Positions 7,999 to 16,960 of a stretch of 64,000 nucleotides of DNA are shown one piece after another. The notes below the pieces were generated by a model. It was not told where the DNA came from and did no database searches. It was given only the letters and a program-made list of their open reading frames with translations. Location: the NCBI RefSeq assembly GCF_019599275.1, contig NZ_JAHZTD010000001.1:992001-1056000 (forward strand). The letters are read 5' to 3'. A program made the position numbers and the translations under genes. The first letter of the stretch is position 1, and the number at the start of each line of letters is the position of its first letter. Source of the stretch: Hymenobacter sp. HSC-4F20 (GTDB lineage Bacteria; Bacteroidota; Bacteroidia; Cytophagales; Hymenobacteraceae).

Positions 7999-8757
7999 TT
8001 ACAACCGCACGGGAATGCCGTCGAGACGCAGATGTTCCTTCAGCTCCCGGATACCAATTTCGCCGAAGTGAAAAATGCTGGCGGCCAGCCCAGCATCGGC
8101 GTGGGCCTGCTGAAAGACGTGGGTGAAATCCTGCTTGGAACCTGCTCCCCCCGAGGCCACTACCGGCACCGACACGGCCCGGCTAACGGCCCCGGTAATA
8201 TCCAGGGCAAAGCCATCCTTGGTGCCATCGTTGCTCATGGAGGTCAGCAGGATTTCGCCGGCGCCCCGCTCCGCCGCCTCCCGGCACCACTGCACCGCGT
8301 CGCGGCCGGTGTTGTGGGTGCCGGCCCGGGTATAGATCTGCCAGCCGCCAGCCTCGTGGAAGCGGGCATCGGCGGCCACCACGATGCACTGGGACCCGAA
8401 GCGGGCGGCCAGTTCGTCAATCAGCTCGGGCCGGGCCAGGGCGGCAGAGTTGATGCTGACTTTATCGGCTCCGTTCAGCAGCAAGGCTTCTACGTCGGAA
8501 ACCGTCCCGATACCGCCGCCGACGGTGAAGGGGATGTCCAGCTCCCGGGCCACGTCGCGCACCAGCGCTACTAGGGTAGCGCGCTTCTGGTTGGTGGCCG
8601 TAATATCGAGAAAGACCAGCTCGTCGGCGCCTTCACGGGCGTAGCGGGAGGCCAGGGCAACGGGGTCACCCGCGTCGCGCAGCCCCTCAAAGCGGACGCC
8701 CTTCACGGTGCGGCCATCCTTTACGTCGAGGCAGGGAATAATTCGTTTGGTTAGCAT
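7999..8757 (-). CDS. hisF: Imidazole glycerol phosphate synthase, cyclase subunit
   Basis: 252-residue TIM barrel starting [21 protein letters not shown], with catalytic Asp11 in CLDVKDG and the second Asp in [12 protein letters not shown], plus phosphate-binding VGGGI and ASGGAG loops. It works with HisH, which supplies ammonia, to form IGP and AICAR. It lies 15 bp downstream of hisA. Confidence 0.97.
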   Translation of the reverse strand: MLTKRIIPCLDVKDGRTVKGVRFEGLRDAGDPVALASRYAREGADELVFLDITATNQKRATLVALVRDVARELDIPFTVGGGIGTVSDVEALLLNGADKVSINSAALARPELIDELAARFGSQCIVVAADARFHEAGGWQIYTRAGTHNTGRDAVQWCREAAERGAGEILLTSMSNDGTKDGFALDITGAVSRAVSVPVVASGGAGSKQDFTHVFQQAHADAGLAASIFHFGEIGIRELKEHLRLDGIPVRL

Positions 8758-8772
8758 GAGGGTGGGTAGTGC

Positions 8773-9489
8773 TTACAACCAGGGCTGCAGCTGCGTCAGG
8801 GTTATCGTGCCTTCGTAAATAGCCTTGCCAATGATGGCGCCGTGCATTCCGACCTCGGCCAGGGCTTCCACATCCGCAATCGTCGTGACGCCCCCGCTGG
8901 CCACCAGCTGGGCCGCGGGCAGTTGCTGGCGCAACTCCTGGTAGGTAGCCAGCGCCGGTCCCTGCAGCTTGCCATCCTTGCTGACGTCGGTGCAGATAAA
9001 GGTCGTGGCTCCGGCCGTCAGGTAGTCGCTCACAAACTCCCGCAGGGTCCGCTCGCTCTGCTCGGCCCAGGCGTTAATGGAAATGGTGTTGTCGCGGAAA
9101 TCAGCCCCCACGATAATGCGCTCGGCCCCGAAGGTGCGGAGCCACCCTCCTACTGTTTCAGGCTCCCGCACGGCAATGCTACCCGCCGTAATCTGGCGGG
9201 CCCCGGCGTCGAAGGCCTGCCGAACCGCTTCTTCACTTTGCAGCCCGCCGCCAAAGTCAATCACTAAACTCGTGTGCCGGGCAATGCGCTCCAGCACGGG
9301 CAGGTTAACCGGCCGCTTGGCCCGGGCCCCATCCAGGTCTACCAGATGCAGGCGCCGGACGCCGTGCTGCTCGAAGCGTTGGGCCACGGCCAGCGGGTCG
9401 GAGTCGTAGGTAGTCTGCTGAGAGAAGTCGCCCTCCGTGAGGCGCACGCACTGGCCATTGATCAGGTCAATAGCGGGAATGATTTCCAT
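8773..9489 (-). CDS. hisA: ProFAR isomerase (phosphoribosylformimino-AICAR-P isomerase)
   Basis: Start chosen at MEIIPAIDLINGQCVRL, the conserved HisA beginning with catalytic Asp8; a frame to 9555 would run into the 60-bp palindrome. 238-residue half-barrel duplicate with FGGGLQSEE and ICTDVSKDGKLQGP (second catalytic Asp) and VASGGVTT phosphate loops. Isomerises ProFAR to PRFAR. Confidence 0.97.
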   Translation of the reverse strand: MEIIPAIDLINGQCVRLTEGDFSQQTTYDSDPLAVAQRFEQHGVRRLHLVDLDGARAKRPVNLPVLERIARHTSLVIDFGGGLQSEEAVRQAFDAGARQITAGSIAVREPETVGGWLRTFGAERIIVGADFRDNTISINAWAEQSERTLREFVSDYLTAGATTFICTDVSKDGKLQGPALATYQELRQQLPAAQLVASGGVTTIADVEALAEVGMHGAIIGKAIYEGTITLTQLQPWL

Positions 9490-9520
9490 GGGGTTTATCA
9501 GAAGAGGTAGTAAGGCAGAC

Positions 9521-9580
9521 AGCAGCGGAGAAGGTAGCCGCGGGGGTGTGCACACCCCCGCGGCTACCTTCTCCGCTGCT
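9521..9580. repeat. Perfect 60-bp palindrome between hisH and hisA
   Basis: The 30 bases 9521-9550 (starting AGCAGCGGAGAAGG) are exactly the reverse complement of 9551-9580 (ending CCTTCTCCGCTGCT), with no loop. The right end overlaps the last base of the hisH stop codon and the left end is 31 bp from the hisA start. In RNA it would be a very stable hairpin between two genes of the operon. Confidence 0.95.
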
Positions 9581-10170
9581 TACAGCTGCAGAAAGTTTTC
9601 CAGGATGCGCGTACCAACGGGGCCGCTCTTTTCGGTATGGAACTGCACGGCATAAAAGTTCTTATGCTGCACGGCCGCACTAAAGGGCGCAGGGTAAGCC
9701 GCCTCCGCAATGGTATACTCTCCTACCGGAGCGTAGTAACTGTGCACGAAGTACACATAGTCTTGCTGCTGCAGCCCGGCGAAGAGCGGAGAGCGAAGCG
9801 CCTGCAGCGTATTCCAACCCATGTGGGGCACTTTATACTCGGCAGCGGCCGGGAACCGAATCACGTTAAAAGGCAAAATTCCGAGCAGGTCCGTACCGCC
9901 GCCTTCCTCGCTGTGCTGGCCCAGCAACTGCATGCCCAGGCAGATGCCTAGGAAGGGCTGGGTCAGGGTCGGCAGCAACTCATCAAGGCCTTGCGCCCGC
10001 AGCTCCCGCATGGCCGAAGCGGCCTCGCCTTCACCGGGGAACAGCACCTTGTCCGCCCGCCGGATAACTTCCGGCTCGGAGGTCAGGGTAGCCTGCACCC
10101 CCAGGCGCTCCAGGGCAAATAGCACGGACTGCACGTTGCCGCCCTTATAATCAACTACTGCTATTTCCAT
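9580..10170 (-). CDS. hisH: Imidazole glycerol phosphate synthase, glutamine amidotransferase subunit
   Basis: 196-residue class I glutaminase: MEIAVVDYKGGNVQSV start, nucleophile Cys in FLGICLGMQLLG, and the His-x-Glu pair in AVQFHTEKSGPVG. Partner of HisF. The 143 bp upstream, towards hisB, hold a pair of CCATATGTTyAAACA direct repeats. Confidence 0.97.
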   Translation of the reverse strand: MEIAVVDYKGGNVQSVLFALERLGVQATLTSEPEVIRRADKVLFPGEGEAASAMRELRAQGLDELLPTLTQPFLGICLGMQLLGQHSEEGGGTDLLGILPFNVIRFPAAAEYKVPHMGWNTLQALRSPLFAGLQQQDYVYFVHSYYAPVGEYTIAEAAYPAPFSAAVQHKNFYAVQFHTEKSGPVGTRILENFLQL

Positions 10171-10212
10171 TTGTATATACCAATGAGAAAACCGGAAAAG
10201 TTATTTGCTTAA

Positions 10213-10304
10213 CCATATGTTCAAACACTGAATACCGCTTCGGGCTACCTCTCGCTTAGCGCTCGTATACGACAAGCCATCAGCTCTATCCATATGTTTA
10301 AACA
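10213..10304. repeat. Direct repeat pair CCATATGTTyAAACA between hisB and hisH
   Basis: CCATATGTTCAAACA (10213-10227) and CCATATGTTTAAACA (10290-10304) differ at one base and lie 77 bp apart in an AT-richer 144-bp gap. They could bind a regulator or be an internal promoter region; no function can be assigned. Confidence 0.5.
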
Positions 10305-10314
10305 AATGGGCAAG

Positions 10315-11427
10315 CTATAGAATACCCTTAGTGCTGGGTATTTCCATACGGCCGGCATCCCGCACTACCGCCATCTTGATAGACTTCGCCACGGCCTTGA
10401 AAATGGCTTCTATCTTATGGTGCTCATTCTGACCTTCGGCCTTAATGTTAAGGTTGCACCGGGCAGCATCGGAGAAGCTTTTAAAGAAATGGTAAAACAT
10501 TTCGGTTGGCATATCCCCGATTTTCTCCCGCTTAAACTCGGCGTCCCACACCAGCCACGGCCGGCCCGAAAAGTCGATGGCAGCCTGGGCCAACACGTCG
10601 TCCATGGGCAGCAGGAAGCCGTAACGAGCCACGCCTCGCTTGTCGCCCAGAGCCTGGGTGAAGGCTTCGCCTAAAGCAATGGCCGTGTCTTCGATGGTGT
10701 GATGTTCGTCAATGTGCAGGTCGCCCTGTACCGAAATTTTCATATCCACGCCGGAGTGCTTACTGAGCTGATCCAGCATATGGTCGAAGAAGCCCAGGCC
10801 CGTATGCATCTGTGGGCGCCCGTTGCCGTCGAGGTTTACCTCAATGCGTATTTTAGTTTCATTCGTGTCGCGTTGTACTACGGCAGTGCGGGCGGGTAGC
10901 CGTAGAAACTGGTATATTTTTTCCCAGTTCGTAGTTGTCAGCGCGGCGCGGTCGTCGGCCTCCCCTTCCGGGCGGATCAGGATAGACTGACACCCCAGGT
11001 TCTGGGCCAGCTCCACGTCGGTTAGCCGGTCGCCAATGACAAAGGAGCCGGCCAGGTCGTAGCCGCTGCCTTCCCCTACGTACTGCTGCAGCATCCCGAT
11101 GCCGGGCTTGCGAGTAGGAAGGTTTTCGTGGGGAAAGCTCCGGTCAATGTGCTCCCGCGCAAACTCCACTCCTTCCGAGCGCAGAATGTCGAGCATCAGG
11201 GTATGGGCCGGCCAGAAGGTATCCTCCGGGAAGCTCTCGGTGCCGAGGCCATCCTGGTTGCTGACCAGCACCAACTCGTACTCCAGCTCGCGGGCAATGC
11301 GGGCAAGCCCCGTGATGGAGCCGGGCACAAACTGAAACTTCTCGCGGCTCAGCGAGTCAACCTGAAAATCCGTTGGCGGCTCAACGAGGATGGTGCCGTC
11401 GCGGTCAATGAAGAGAACTTTTTTCAT
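10315..11427 (-). CDS. hisB: Bifunctional histidinol-phosphatase / imidazoleglycerol-phosphate dehydratase
   Basis: 370 residues. The N-terminal HAD phosphatase (~1-165) opens with FIDRDGTI (nucleophile and acid Asp) and has [19 protein letters not shown] and [10 protein letters not shown]. The C-terminal dehydratase (~175-370) has [20 protein letters not shown] and NEHHKIEA, whose His and Glu residues bind manganese. The enzyme carries out steps 6 and 8 of the pathway, as in gamma-proteobacteria and other Bacteroidota. Confidence 0.97.
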   Translation of the reverse strand: MKKVLFIDRDGTILVEPPTDFQVDSLSREKFQFVPGSITGLARIARELEYELVLVSNQDGLGTESFPEDTFWPAHTLMLDILRSEGVEFAREHIDRSFPHENLPTRKPGIGMLQQYVGEGSGYDLAGSFVIGDRLTDVELAQNLGCQSILIRPEGEADDRAALTTTNWEKIYQFLRLPARTAVVQRDTNETKIRIEVNLDGNGRPQMHTGLGFFDHMLDQLSKHSGVDMKISVQGDLHIDEHHTIEDTAIALGEAFTQALGDKRGVARYGFLLPMDDVLAQAAIDFSGRPWLVWDAEFKREKIGDMPTEMFYHFFKSFSDAARCNLNIKAEGQNEHHKIEAIFKAVAKSIKMAVVRDAGRMEIPSTKGIL

Positions 11428-11515
11428 GGGTAGATCTGACGCGGAGAGTTCCCCACGCCTGCATGGTCAATAATAGAAGCCGCACGCGCGGCCGTAATAC
11501 GCGCTAAACTCGGCG

Positions 11516-12568
11516 CTACCCCTGGAACTCGCGCAAGGCTTCGAGTAGCTGCTCGTTTTCCGCAGGCGAGCCCACGGTAAGCCGGAGCGTGCCGGCGCAA
11601 CCAGGCTGGGTGGTGCGGTTGCGCACAATAATGCCGCGGCGCACCAGGAAATCATACACGGCGGTGGCATCGGGGCGGAAGCGCACGAGCAGAAAGTTGG
11701 CATCCGATGGAAACACCGTTTCTACACTGGGCAGCGCCGGCAGGCGCTCGGCCAGCCAGGTGCGCCCCTGCAACAACTCCTGAATCATGGCCTCGAAACG
11801 GGACGCATCGCGCAGGGCCTGCAGAGCATGCTGCTGGGTAGCTTCCGACACGTTATAGGGCGGCTTGATTTTGTTGAGGTAGCCAATGAGCGCCGGACTT
11901 GCGAAGGCCATGCCCAGGCGCAGGCCCGCCAGCCCCCAGGCCTTGGAGAAAGTTTGCAGCACGACCAGGTTCGGAAACTCCGCCAGCCGGGTGGTCCAGC
12001 TTGGGGCAGCGGCAAAGTCAGCGTAGGCTTCGTCCACTACAACCAGGCCCCGAAAGCCGCGCAGAATCTGCTCGATGGCTTCGGCGTGGAGCAGGTTACC
12101 GGTCGGGTTGTTGGGAGAGCACAGAAAGACCAGCTTGGCCTCGGAAGCCACTACCCCCGCTACGGTTTCGGGCGCTACCTGAAAGTCGGCGGTAAGCGGC
12201 AGGCGCTCAATGCGCACATCGTTGAGGTGGGCGGCTACCTCGTACATGCCGTAGGTTGGTGGCAAAATCAGAATGCTGTCCTGCCCCGGCGTACAGGTCA
12301 GCCGCACCAGCAGGTCGATGGCTTCGTCGGAGCCGTTGCCCAGGAAAATCTGTTCGGGCTGCACCCCTTTCAGCGGGGCCAGCCCGGCTTTCACGGCGCG
12401 CTGCACGGGGTCGGGGTAGCGGTTGAACCGCTCCGGTCCGGCGCTGCCCAGGCTGTTCTCGTTGGCATCGAGCATAACATGAGCCTCCCCCTGAAACTCG
12501 TCACGCGCGGAAGAGTAGGGTTTCATGGCCCGGATATTGGGCCGCACCAAGCTGTCTAAATCAAACAT
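11516..12568 (-). CDS. hisC: Histidinol-phosphate aminotransferase
   Basis: 350-residue fold-type I PLP enzyme. MLDANENSLG and FNRYPDP at the N-terminus, LGNGSDEAIDLL, FLCSPNNPTGN, VVDEAYADF, and the PLP lysine in QTFSKAWGLAGLRLG. Converts imidazole acetol phosphate to histidinol phosphate. It lies between hisD (45 bp) and hisB (88 bp). Confidence 0.97.
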   Translation of the reverse strand: MFDLDSLVRPNIRAMKPYSSARDEFQGEAHVMLDANENSLGSAGPERFNRYPDPVQRAVKAGLAPLKGVQPEQIFLGNGSDEAIDLLVRLTCTPGQDSILILPPTYGMYEVAAHLNDVRIERLPLTADFQVAPETVAGVVASEAKLVFLCSPNNPTGNLLHAEAIEQILRGFRGLVVVDEAYADFAAAPSWTTRLAEFPNLVVLQTFSKAWGLAGLRLGMAFASPALIGYLNKIKPPYNVSEATQQHALQALRDASRFEAMIQELLQGRTWLAERLPALPSVETVFPSDANFLLVRFRPDATAVYDFLVRRGIIVRNRTTQPGCAGTLRLTVGSPAENEQLLEALREFQG

Positions 12569-12613
12569 GAATCACGAATGGTTAGGAGGGCGCGCCGGAG
12601 CGCGCGTTCTGTT

Positions 12614-13909
12614 TTATTGGCCAGTCAACGACTCCAGCCGCAGCGTGATGGCGCGGGCGTGGGCCCGGAGCCCTTCCGCCTCGGCCATACGCTCTACTAC
12701 CGGGCCTACCTGGCGCAACCCTTCCGGAGAAAGGCGCTGAAACGTGATTTTCTTCAGGAAGGAATCCAGCGACACGCCACTGTAGTTGCGGGCGTACCCG
12801 TTGGTCGGCAGCGTGTGGTTAGTGCCCGAGGCATAGTCGCCGGCGGCCTCCGGCGTGAGGTGGCCCAGAAACACCGAGCCCGCACTGGTCACTCCCTCGG
12901 CCAATTGCTCCGGGTTCTGCACCGCCAGAATCAGGTGCTCGGGGGCATACTGATTCGAGAAATACAGCATTTCCTCCGGAGTGCGCAGCAGAATAGCCCG
13001 GCTTTCGGCCAGAGCCTGGGCGGCTACCTCGGCCCGGGGCAGCTCCACCAGCTGGCGGGCCACTTCGGCCTGGGTGGCCGCCAGCATCTGCGGCGAATCC
13101 GACAACAGAATCACCTGCGAATCCGGGCCGTGCTCGGCCTGGCTCAACAAATCGGCGGCCACGAAAGCCGGGTTGGCCGAGGCGTCCGCAATAACGAGTA
13201 CCTCGGAGGGGCCGGCCGGCATATCAATGGCTACCCCGTAGCGGGTGGCCAACTGCTTGGCGGCCGTCACGTAGCGGTTGCCGGGCCCGAAAATCTTGTC
13301 GACGGCGGGCACCGCGGCGGTACCGCCCGTCAGGGCAGCTACGGCCTGGGCCCCACCGGCTTTCACAATGGTAGGAATGCCCAGCAAGTGGGCCGTGAAT
13401 AAAATCACCGGATTCACGGAGCCGTCGCGCTGGGGCGGAGTGCACAGCACTACCTCCGGGCAGGCCGCCAACCGGGCCGGAACCCCCAGCATGAGGAGCG
13501 TGCTGAACAGCGGCGCCGTGCCGCCCGGAATGTAGAGGCCCACCCGCTGCACGGGCACCGCCCGGCGCCAGCACTGCACGCCCGGCATGGTTTCTACCTG
13601 CTCGGGCTGAGGAACCTGCGCCTCGTGAAACCGCAGAATGTTGGCATGGGCCTGACGGATAGCGGCCTGCAGCTCGGCGGGCACCTGAGCGGCCGCGGCC
13701 GATAGCTCCTCCAGCGTTACGCGCAGGCCACCCGATACATCGGCCCCATCAAACTGCCGGGCGTAGTCGATAAGAGCCGCGTCGCCGCGCTGGCGCACAT
13801 CGTCGAAAATCTGCTGTACCCGCTGGTCGATGTCCTGAGCCTGCTGGGCCGCCGCCCGCTGCTGCAGCGCGGGCCATTCGCTCTGAACGGGGTAGTGAAA
13901 GAGTTGCAT
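12614..13909 (-). CDS. hisD: Histidinol dehydrogenase
   Basis: 431 residues, the full family length. Recognised by VGLYIPGGTAPLFSTLLML, MPAGPSEVLVIAD, SQAEHGPDSQVI (zinc-ligand His), and the late APEHLIL and SGTNHTLPTNGYAR blocks that include the catalytic Glu-His pair. Oxidises histidinol to histidine in two NAD-dependent steps. Second gene of the operon, 117 bp after hisG. Confidence 0.97.
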   Translation of the reverse strand: MQLFHYPVQSEWPALQQRAAAQQAQDIDQRVQQIFDDVRQRGDAALIDYARQFDGADVSGGLRVTLEELSAAAAQVPAELQAAIRQAHANILRFHEAQVPQPEQVETMPGVQCWRRAVPVQRVGLYIPGGTAPLFSTLLMLGVPARLAACPEVVLCTPPQRDGSVNPVILFTAHLLGIPTIVKAGGAQAVAALTGGTAAVPAVDKIFGPGNRYVTAAKQLATRYGVAIDMPAGPSEVLVIADASANPAFVAADLLSQAEHGPDSQVILLSDSPQMLAATQAEVARQLVELPRAEVAAQALAESRAILLRTPEEMLYFSNQYAPEHLILAVQNPEQLAEGVTSAGSVFLGHLTPEAAGDYASGTNHTLPTNGYARNYSGVSLDSFLKKITFQRLSPEGLRQVGPVVERMAEAEGLRAHARAITLRLESLTGQ

Positions 13910-14026
13910 AGAAGAAAAGCTGAAGGGGTGATAAGCGGCTGGTGTTCTTCGGGGCGAGGGCCGGCTGGTGCGTTGCTACTCCTTATATATATAGAGTGCA
14001 GACCTACGGCCTTGCCCGGTAGCTTA

Positions 14027-14878
14027 TCAGGCAATCATTTTCTCGATGGGCAACACCAGAATGCCTTCGGCGCCGACGGCTTTCAGCTGACCGGTGATAT
14101 CCCAGAAATCGTCCTCATTCACTACCGACTGTACCGATACCCAGCCTTCCTCGGCCAGGGCCGTTACCGTCGGCGACTTAATCCCCGGCAGCAGGGCTTT
14201 CACGGCGTCGAGGGCCGCCACGGGGGCATTGAGCACGATGTATTTGTTGCGGCGGGCACGGCGCACGGCCTGCATCCGAAACTGCAGCTGCTCGAGCAAC
14301 GCCGTTTTCTCGGAGCTCAGGTGTTGGGTGGCGATGAGCACGGCCTCGGAACGAAACACGGTTTCCACCTCCCGCAGACCATTGCCCAGCAAAGTTGAGC
14401 CGCTGCTGACAATATCACAGATGGCTTCGGCCAGGCCAATACTGGGCGCAATTTCCACCGAGCCGCTAATGGTATGCAGGTGGGCCGAAACGCCGCGCTC
14501 CTGCAGGTAGCTACCCAGAATCTGGGGGTAGGAAGTCGCAATGCTCTTGCCCTGCAGGTCGGCCACCGAATCGTACGCGGCGGCGCGGGGAACGGCCAGG
14601 CTCAGGCGGCACTTGCTGAAGCCGAGCCCTTCAATTTCAAGCTGGGGCAGGCCCGCTTCCACCAGCACGTTCTGGCCCACAATACCCAGATCGGCCACGC
14701 CATCCTGCACGTAGCCGGGAATGTCGTCGTCGCGGAGGTAAAGGATTTCGAGGGGGAAATTGGTGGCTTCGGTCTTGAGCTTGTAGGAAGAGCTAAGGAA
14801 GCTGATACCGCACTCCCGAATCAGGTTCAGGGAGTCTTCGCTAAGGCGGCCCGATTTCTGGATGGCCAGACGGAGCAT
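14027..14878 (-). CDS. hisG: ATP phosphoribosyltransferase, long form
   Basis: First committed enzyme of histidine synthesis; 283 residues, the hexameric long form with a C-terminal ACT-like regulatory domain (~210-283), so feedback inhibition by histidine is expected. Visible: MLRLAIQKSGRLSED, DLGIVGQNVLVE, and the PRPP-binding block near EAICDIVSSGSTLLGNGL. First structural gene of the operon; the 205 bp upstream lie between it and the leader peptide. Confidence 0.97.
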   Translation of the reverse strand: MLRLAIQKSGRLSEDSLNLIRECGISFLSSSYKLKTEATNFPLEILYLRDDDIPGYVQDGVADLGIVGQNVLVEAGLPQLEIEGLGFSKCRLSLAVPRAAAYDSVADLQGKSIATSYPQILGSYLQERGVSAHLHTISGSVEIAPSIGLAEAICDIVSSGSTLLGNGLREVETVFRSEAVLIATQHLSSEKTALLEQLQFRMQAVRRARRNKYIVLNAPVAALDAVKALLPGIKSPTVTALAEEGWVSVQSVVNEDDFWDITGQLKAVGAEGILVLPIEKMIA

Positions 14879-15083
14879 ATCTTCGGTGGTAAGAATGAGG
14901 AATCAGGAAGCAAGACCGGCCACGGGCCACGATCTTCATCGAAATTCGAAATGTATTCAGGGGAAAACCGTGCGACCCGGGGCGTTGGGACAGGGCAACA
15001 TGCTGCCGGGGCCACCTGTTTGCGGGGGCCGGGGAACCTCAGTGCGGTTCGCCCAACGGGGTCAATATGATGCGTATATTCCT
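14879..15083 (-). promoter_or_regulatory. Putative his attenuator region
   Basis: Non-coding stretch between the His-rich leader and hisG. Pairings I can see: a hairpin ATTCCTCT/AGAGGAAT (15078-15097, 4-base loop) that spans the leader stop codon; long-range CGTTGGG (14983-14989) with CCCAACG (15052-15058); and an imperfect stem AAGACCG/CGATCTT (14912-14936). A classical terminator with a long U-tract was not found, so the exact switch is unresolved. Translation of the histidine codons would decide which structure forms. Confidence 0.5.
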
Positions 15084-15206
15084 CTAGAAAGAGGAATGAT
15101 GCCCGTGATGATGGTGCTGCTGCGACGCGCTCGGCCCGGCCAGGCGGCCCAGAATGCGGGCGGCCACGGAATGGCGGGGGCTTAGAAATAGCGCGGAGAA
15201 AGACAT
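15084..15206 (-). CDS. hisL: his operon leader peptide (HHHHGHH)
   Basis: A 40-codon reading frame from MSFSALFLSPRH to GHHSSF, ending in TAG 205 bp before hisG. Six of seven consecutive residues near its end are histidine (QQHHHHGHHSSF), with a seventh His at position 12. This is the hallmark of ribosome-mediated attenuation of histidine operons. The frame could start earlier (15269), but MSFSALF lies just after the -7 element, so I take it as the start. The stop codon sits inside a small hairpin (15078-15097), where a stalled or terminating ribosome would alter folding. Confidence 0.8.
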   Translation of the reverse strand: MSFSALFLSPRHSVAARILGRLAGPSASQQHHHHGHHSSF

Positions 15207-15227
15207 ACGGGGCTGATAGTAGCGGGG

Positions 15228-15235
15228 CAAATGTA
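15228..15235 (-). promoter_or_regulatory. Bacteroidota -7 element TACATTTG for the his operon
   Basis: On the minus strand TACATTTG matches TAnnTTTG and lies 21 bases before the leader peptide ATG. It gives a short 5' leader, as expected for an attenuated transcript. Confidence 0.6.
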
Positions 15236-15405
15236 CGGGCCAACGGGTAGGATGAAAACTTTTCAGCAAAAATTTTACGTGAAAGCCGGACCTTTGCGTT
15301 TTACGTCCCCCTGCAACCTGATTTCTGGCATCATTGTTTCAGGCGAAATTCCCTGAACTCTCGTGCCCCCTCGGGTCTTGCTTCTACCCCCTATTGCTCT
15401 TGCGT

Positions 15406-16392
15406 ATGTACAGTGTCCGGCTTTCGGCTCTTCGTCTGGGATTAGGAATCAGCTTACTGTGCGCTACCACCCTAGTGCGGGCCCAGTCTACTACTACCCC
15501 TCCCTCATCGGCTACCCCCGAAACGCCTGCCCAACCTGCTGCTCCTGTTTCGGCGCCCGCGCCGGCAGCCCCGGCCAGCGGAACCCCGGCCGTGCAATTG
15601 CCCCTGCCCCAGGCCAGCCCCCACGCCATCGTCAGCCAAACCTTTGGCCTGACGGAAGTAACCGTAGACTACCATGCGCCGGCCGTTCGGGGCCGGGCCG
15701 TGTGGGGGGGCCTCGTGCCCTATGACCAAATCTGGCGGGCGGGTGCCAACGAAAACACGCTCATCACTTTCTCGACTCCGGTGTTGCTGCGGGGGCAACT
15801 GGTGCCGGCCGGCAAGTACTCCTTTTACGTGATGCCGCACCAGGATCGGGACTGGGAGTTGGTACTCAACCGCGTTACCACGCACTGGGGCGCCGAGGGC
15901 TACGATCAGCGCGACGACGTGATTCGGGTGCCGACGATGCCGGAAACGGCCGCTTTCCACGAAAACCTACTGTACTGGTTTTCCGACATCAAGCCCACAG
16001 GCGCCCACCTCAACCTCACCTGGGAAAAGCGCACCCTGACCCTGCCCATCGAAACGGAGGTCCACAAGCAGGTGCTTAGCGGCATCGAGCAGGTGCTGCA
16101 ACAGAAGCCCGGCGACTGGCAGCTACTGGCCCAGGCCGCCGACTACCTGGTGCAGAACAACATTGAGGCCGAGCGTGCCCTCTCCTACATCAACGAGTCG
16201 TTGCGGCTGCAGGATGCGGCTTCCAACAATTGGATTAAGGCCCGGCTGCTGGCCCAGCAGCAAGATTTCGGGACGGCCATTGTGTACGCCCGCAAGGCTA
16301 TCAAGCTTGGAGACAAGGAAGACAGTACTTTCAAGAATCAGCTACCCAGCATGCGTATTGCCCTCACGGAATGGCAGGCCAAAGCGTATTAA
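15406..16392 (+). CDS. DUF2911 protein with C-terminal TPR-like part, exported
   Basis: Start chosen at MYSVRLSALRLGLG, which opens a signal peptide ending near VRAQS (residue ~25). A Pro/Ala-rich linker (~26-65) leads to the DUF2911 domain: QTFGLTEVTVDYHAPAVRGR, PYDQIWRAGANENT, PAGKYSFYVMP and DWELVLNR (~65-190). The last ~110 residues are helical and TPR-like (LAQAADYLVQNN, ALSYINESLRLQ). DUF2911 is common in Bacteroidota envelope proteins; no biochemical role is known. It is transcribed away from the his operon. Confidence 0.8.
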   Translation: MYSVRLSALRLGLGISLLCATTLVRAQSTTTPPSSATPETPAQPAAPVSAPAPAAPASGTPAVQLPLPQASPHAIVSQTFGLTEVTVDYHAPAVRGRAVWGGLVPYDQIWRAGANENTLITFSTPVLLRGQLVPAGKYSFYVMPHQDRDWELVLNRVTTHWGAEGYDQRDDVIRVPTMPETAAFHENLLYWFSDIKPTGAHLNLTWEKRTLTLPIETEVHKQVLSGIEQVLQQKPGDWQLLAQAADYLVQNNIEAERALSYINESLRLQDAASNNWIKARLLAQQQDFGTAIVYARKAIKLGDKEDSTFKNQLPSMRIALTEWQAKAY

Positions 16393-16497
16393 CGGCCCGT
16401 TAGCAGAAAGAGCAATTCAAGAAGTGCCCGGGCGGCTGGCGCCCGGCAGCTTTCCTGCTGCCTCTCCTGCTGCTCCCACTACCCCGGCCCCGCAGCC

Positions 16498-16960
16498 ATG
16501 GGCCTGCTACACGCTCTGCTGCTCGCCGGCGGCACCGTGCTGCGGGCCTACTACCTGGCGCCCGCCGAAATTCTGCTACCTCTGCTGGTAGAGGGAGCTA
16601 TTGCCCTGCTCTCTCAGGCCCGTAGCCCGGCGCCAGCTGCCGTCCGGCGCTGCTGATTTGCGGGCCCACTATCGGGCTACCGCTCTTCGGCGGCAGTTAC
16701 GATGCCGAGGGGCAGGGCGTTATCCATGCTTTCCTGTTCCTGAGCCTGCTCCCGGCCTACGGCTTGCTCGTGCTGAAAGGAAGCCAGCAGAAATCCGGGG
16801 CCGTAACTCCGTCACTTCGTTGCCTGCCTGGTTTTTCCTCTACTGCGGCTGTTGCACGTGCTCCTGTTCGAGGGACTTGGGCTCTGGCCTCACGCAGGAG
16901 TACCGGTGCGGCGGCTGACGGAGCCGCTTCAGAACCGAGCAATGACCCGCAGGTTCACGA
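16498..16960 (+). pseudogene. Decayed small integral membrane protein
   Basis: No intact frame fits, but hydrophobic protein-like stretches continue across frames. From ATG 16498, MGLLHALLLAGGTVLRAYYL runs to a TGA at 16654. A second frame takes over at once as LLICGPTIGLPLFGG...AFLFLSLLPAYGLLVLKG. A third frame further on reads PLLRLLHVLLFEGLGLW. Two frameshifts would restore one membrane protein of ~130-150 residues. Sequencing error is the alternative. The exact ends are uncertain. Confidence 0.45.
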
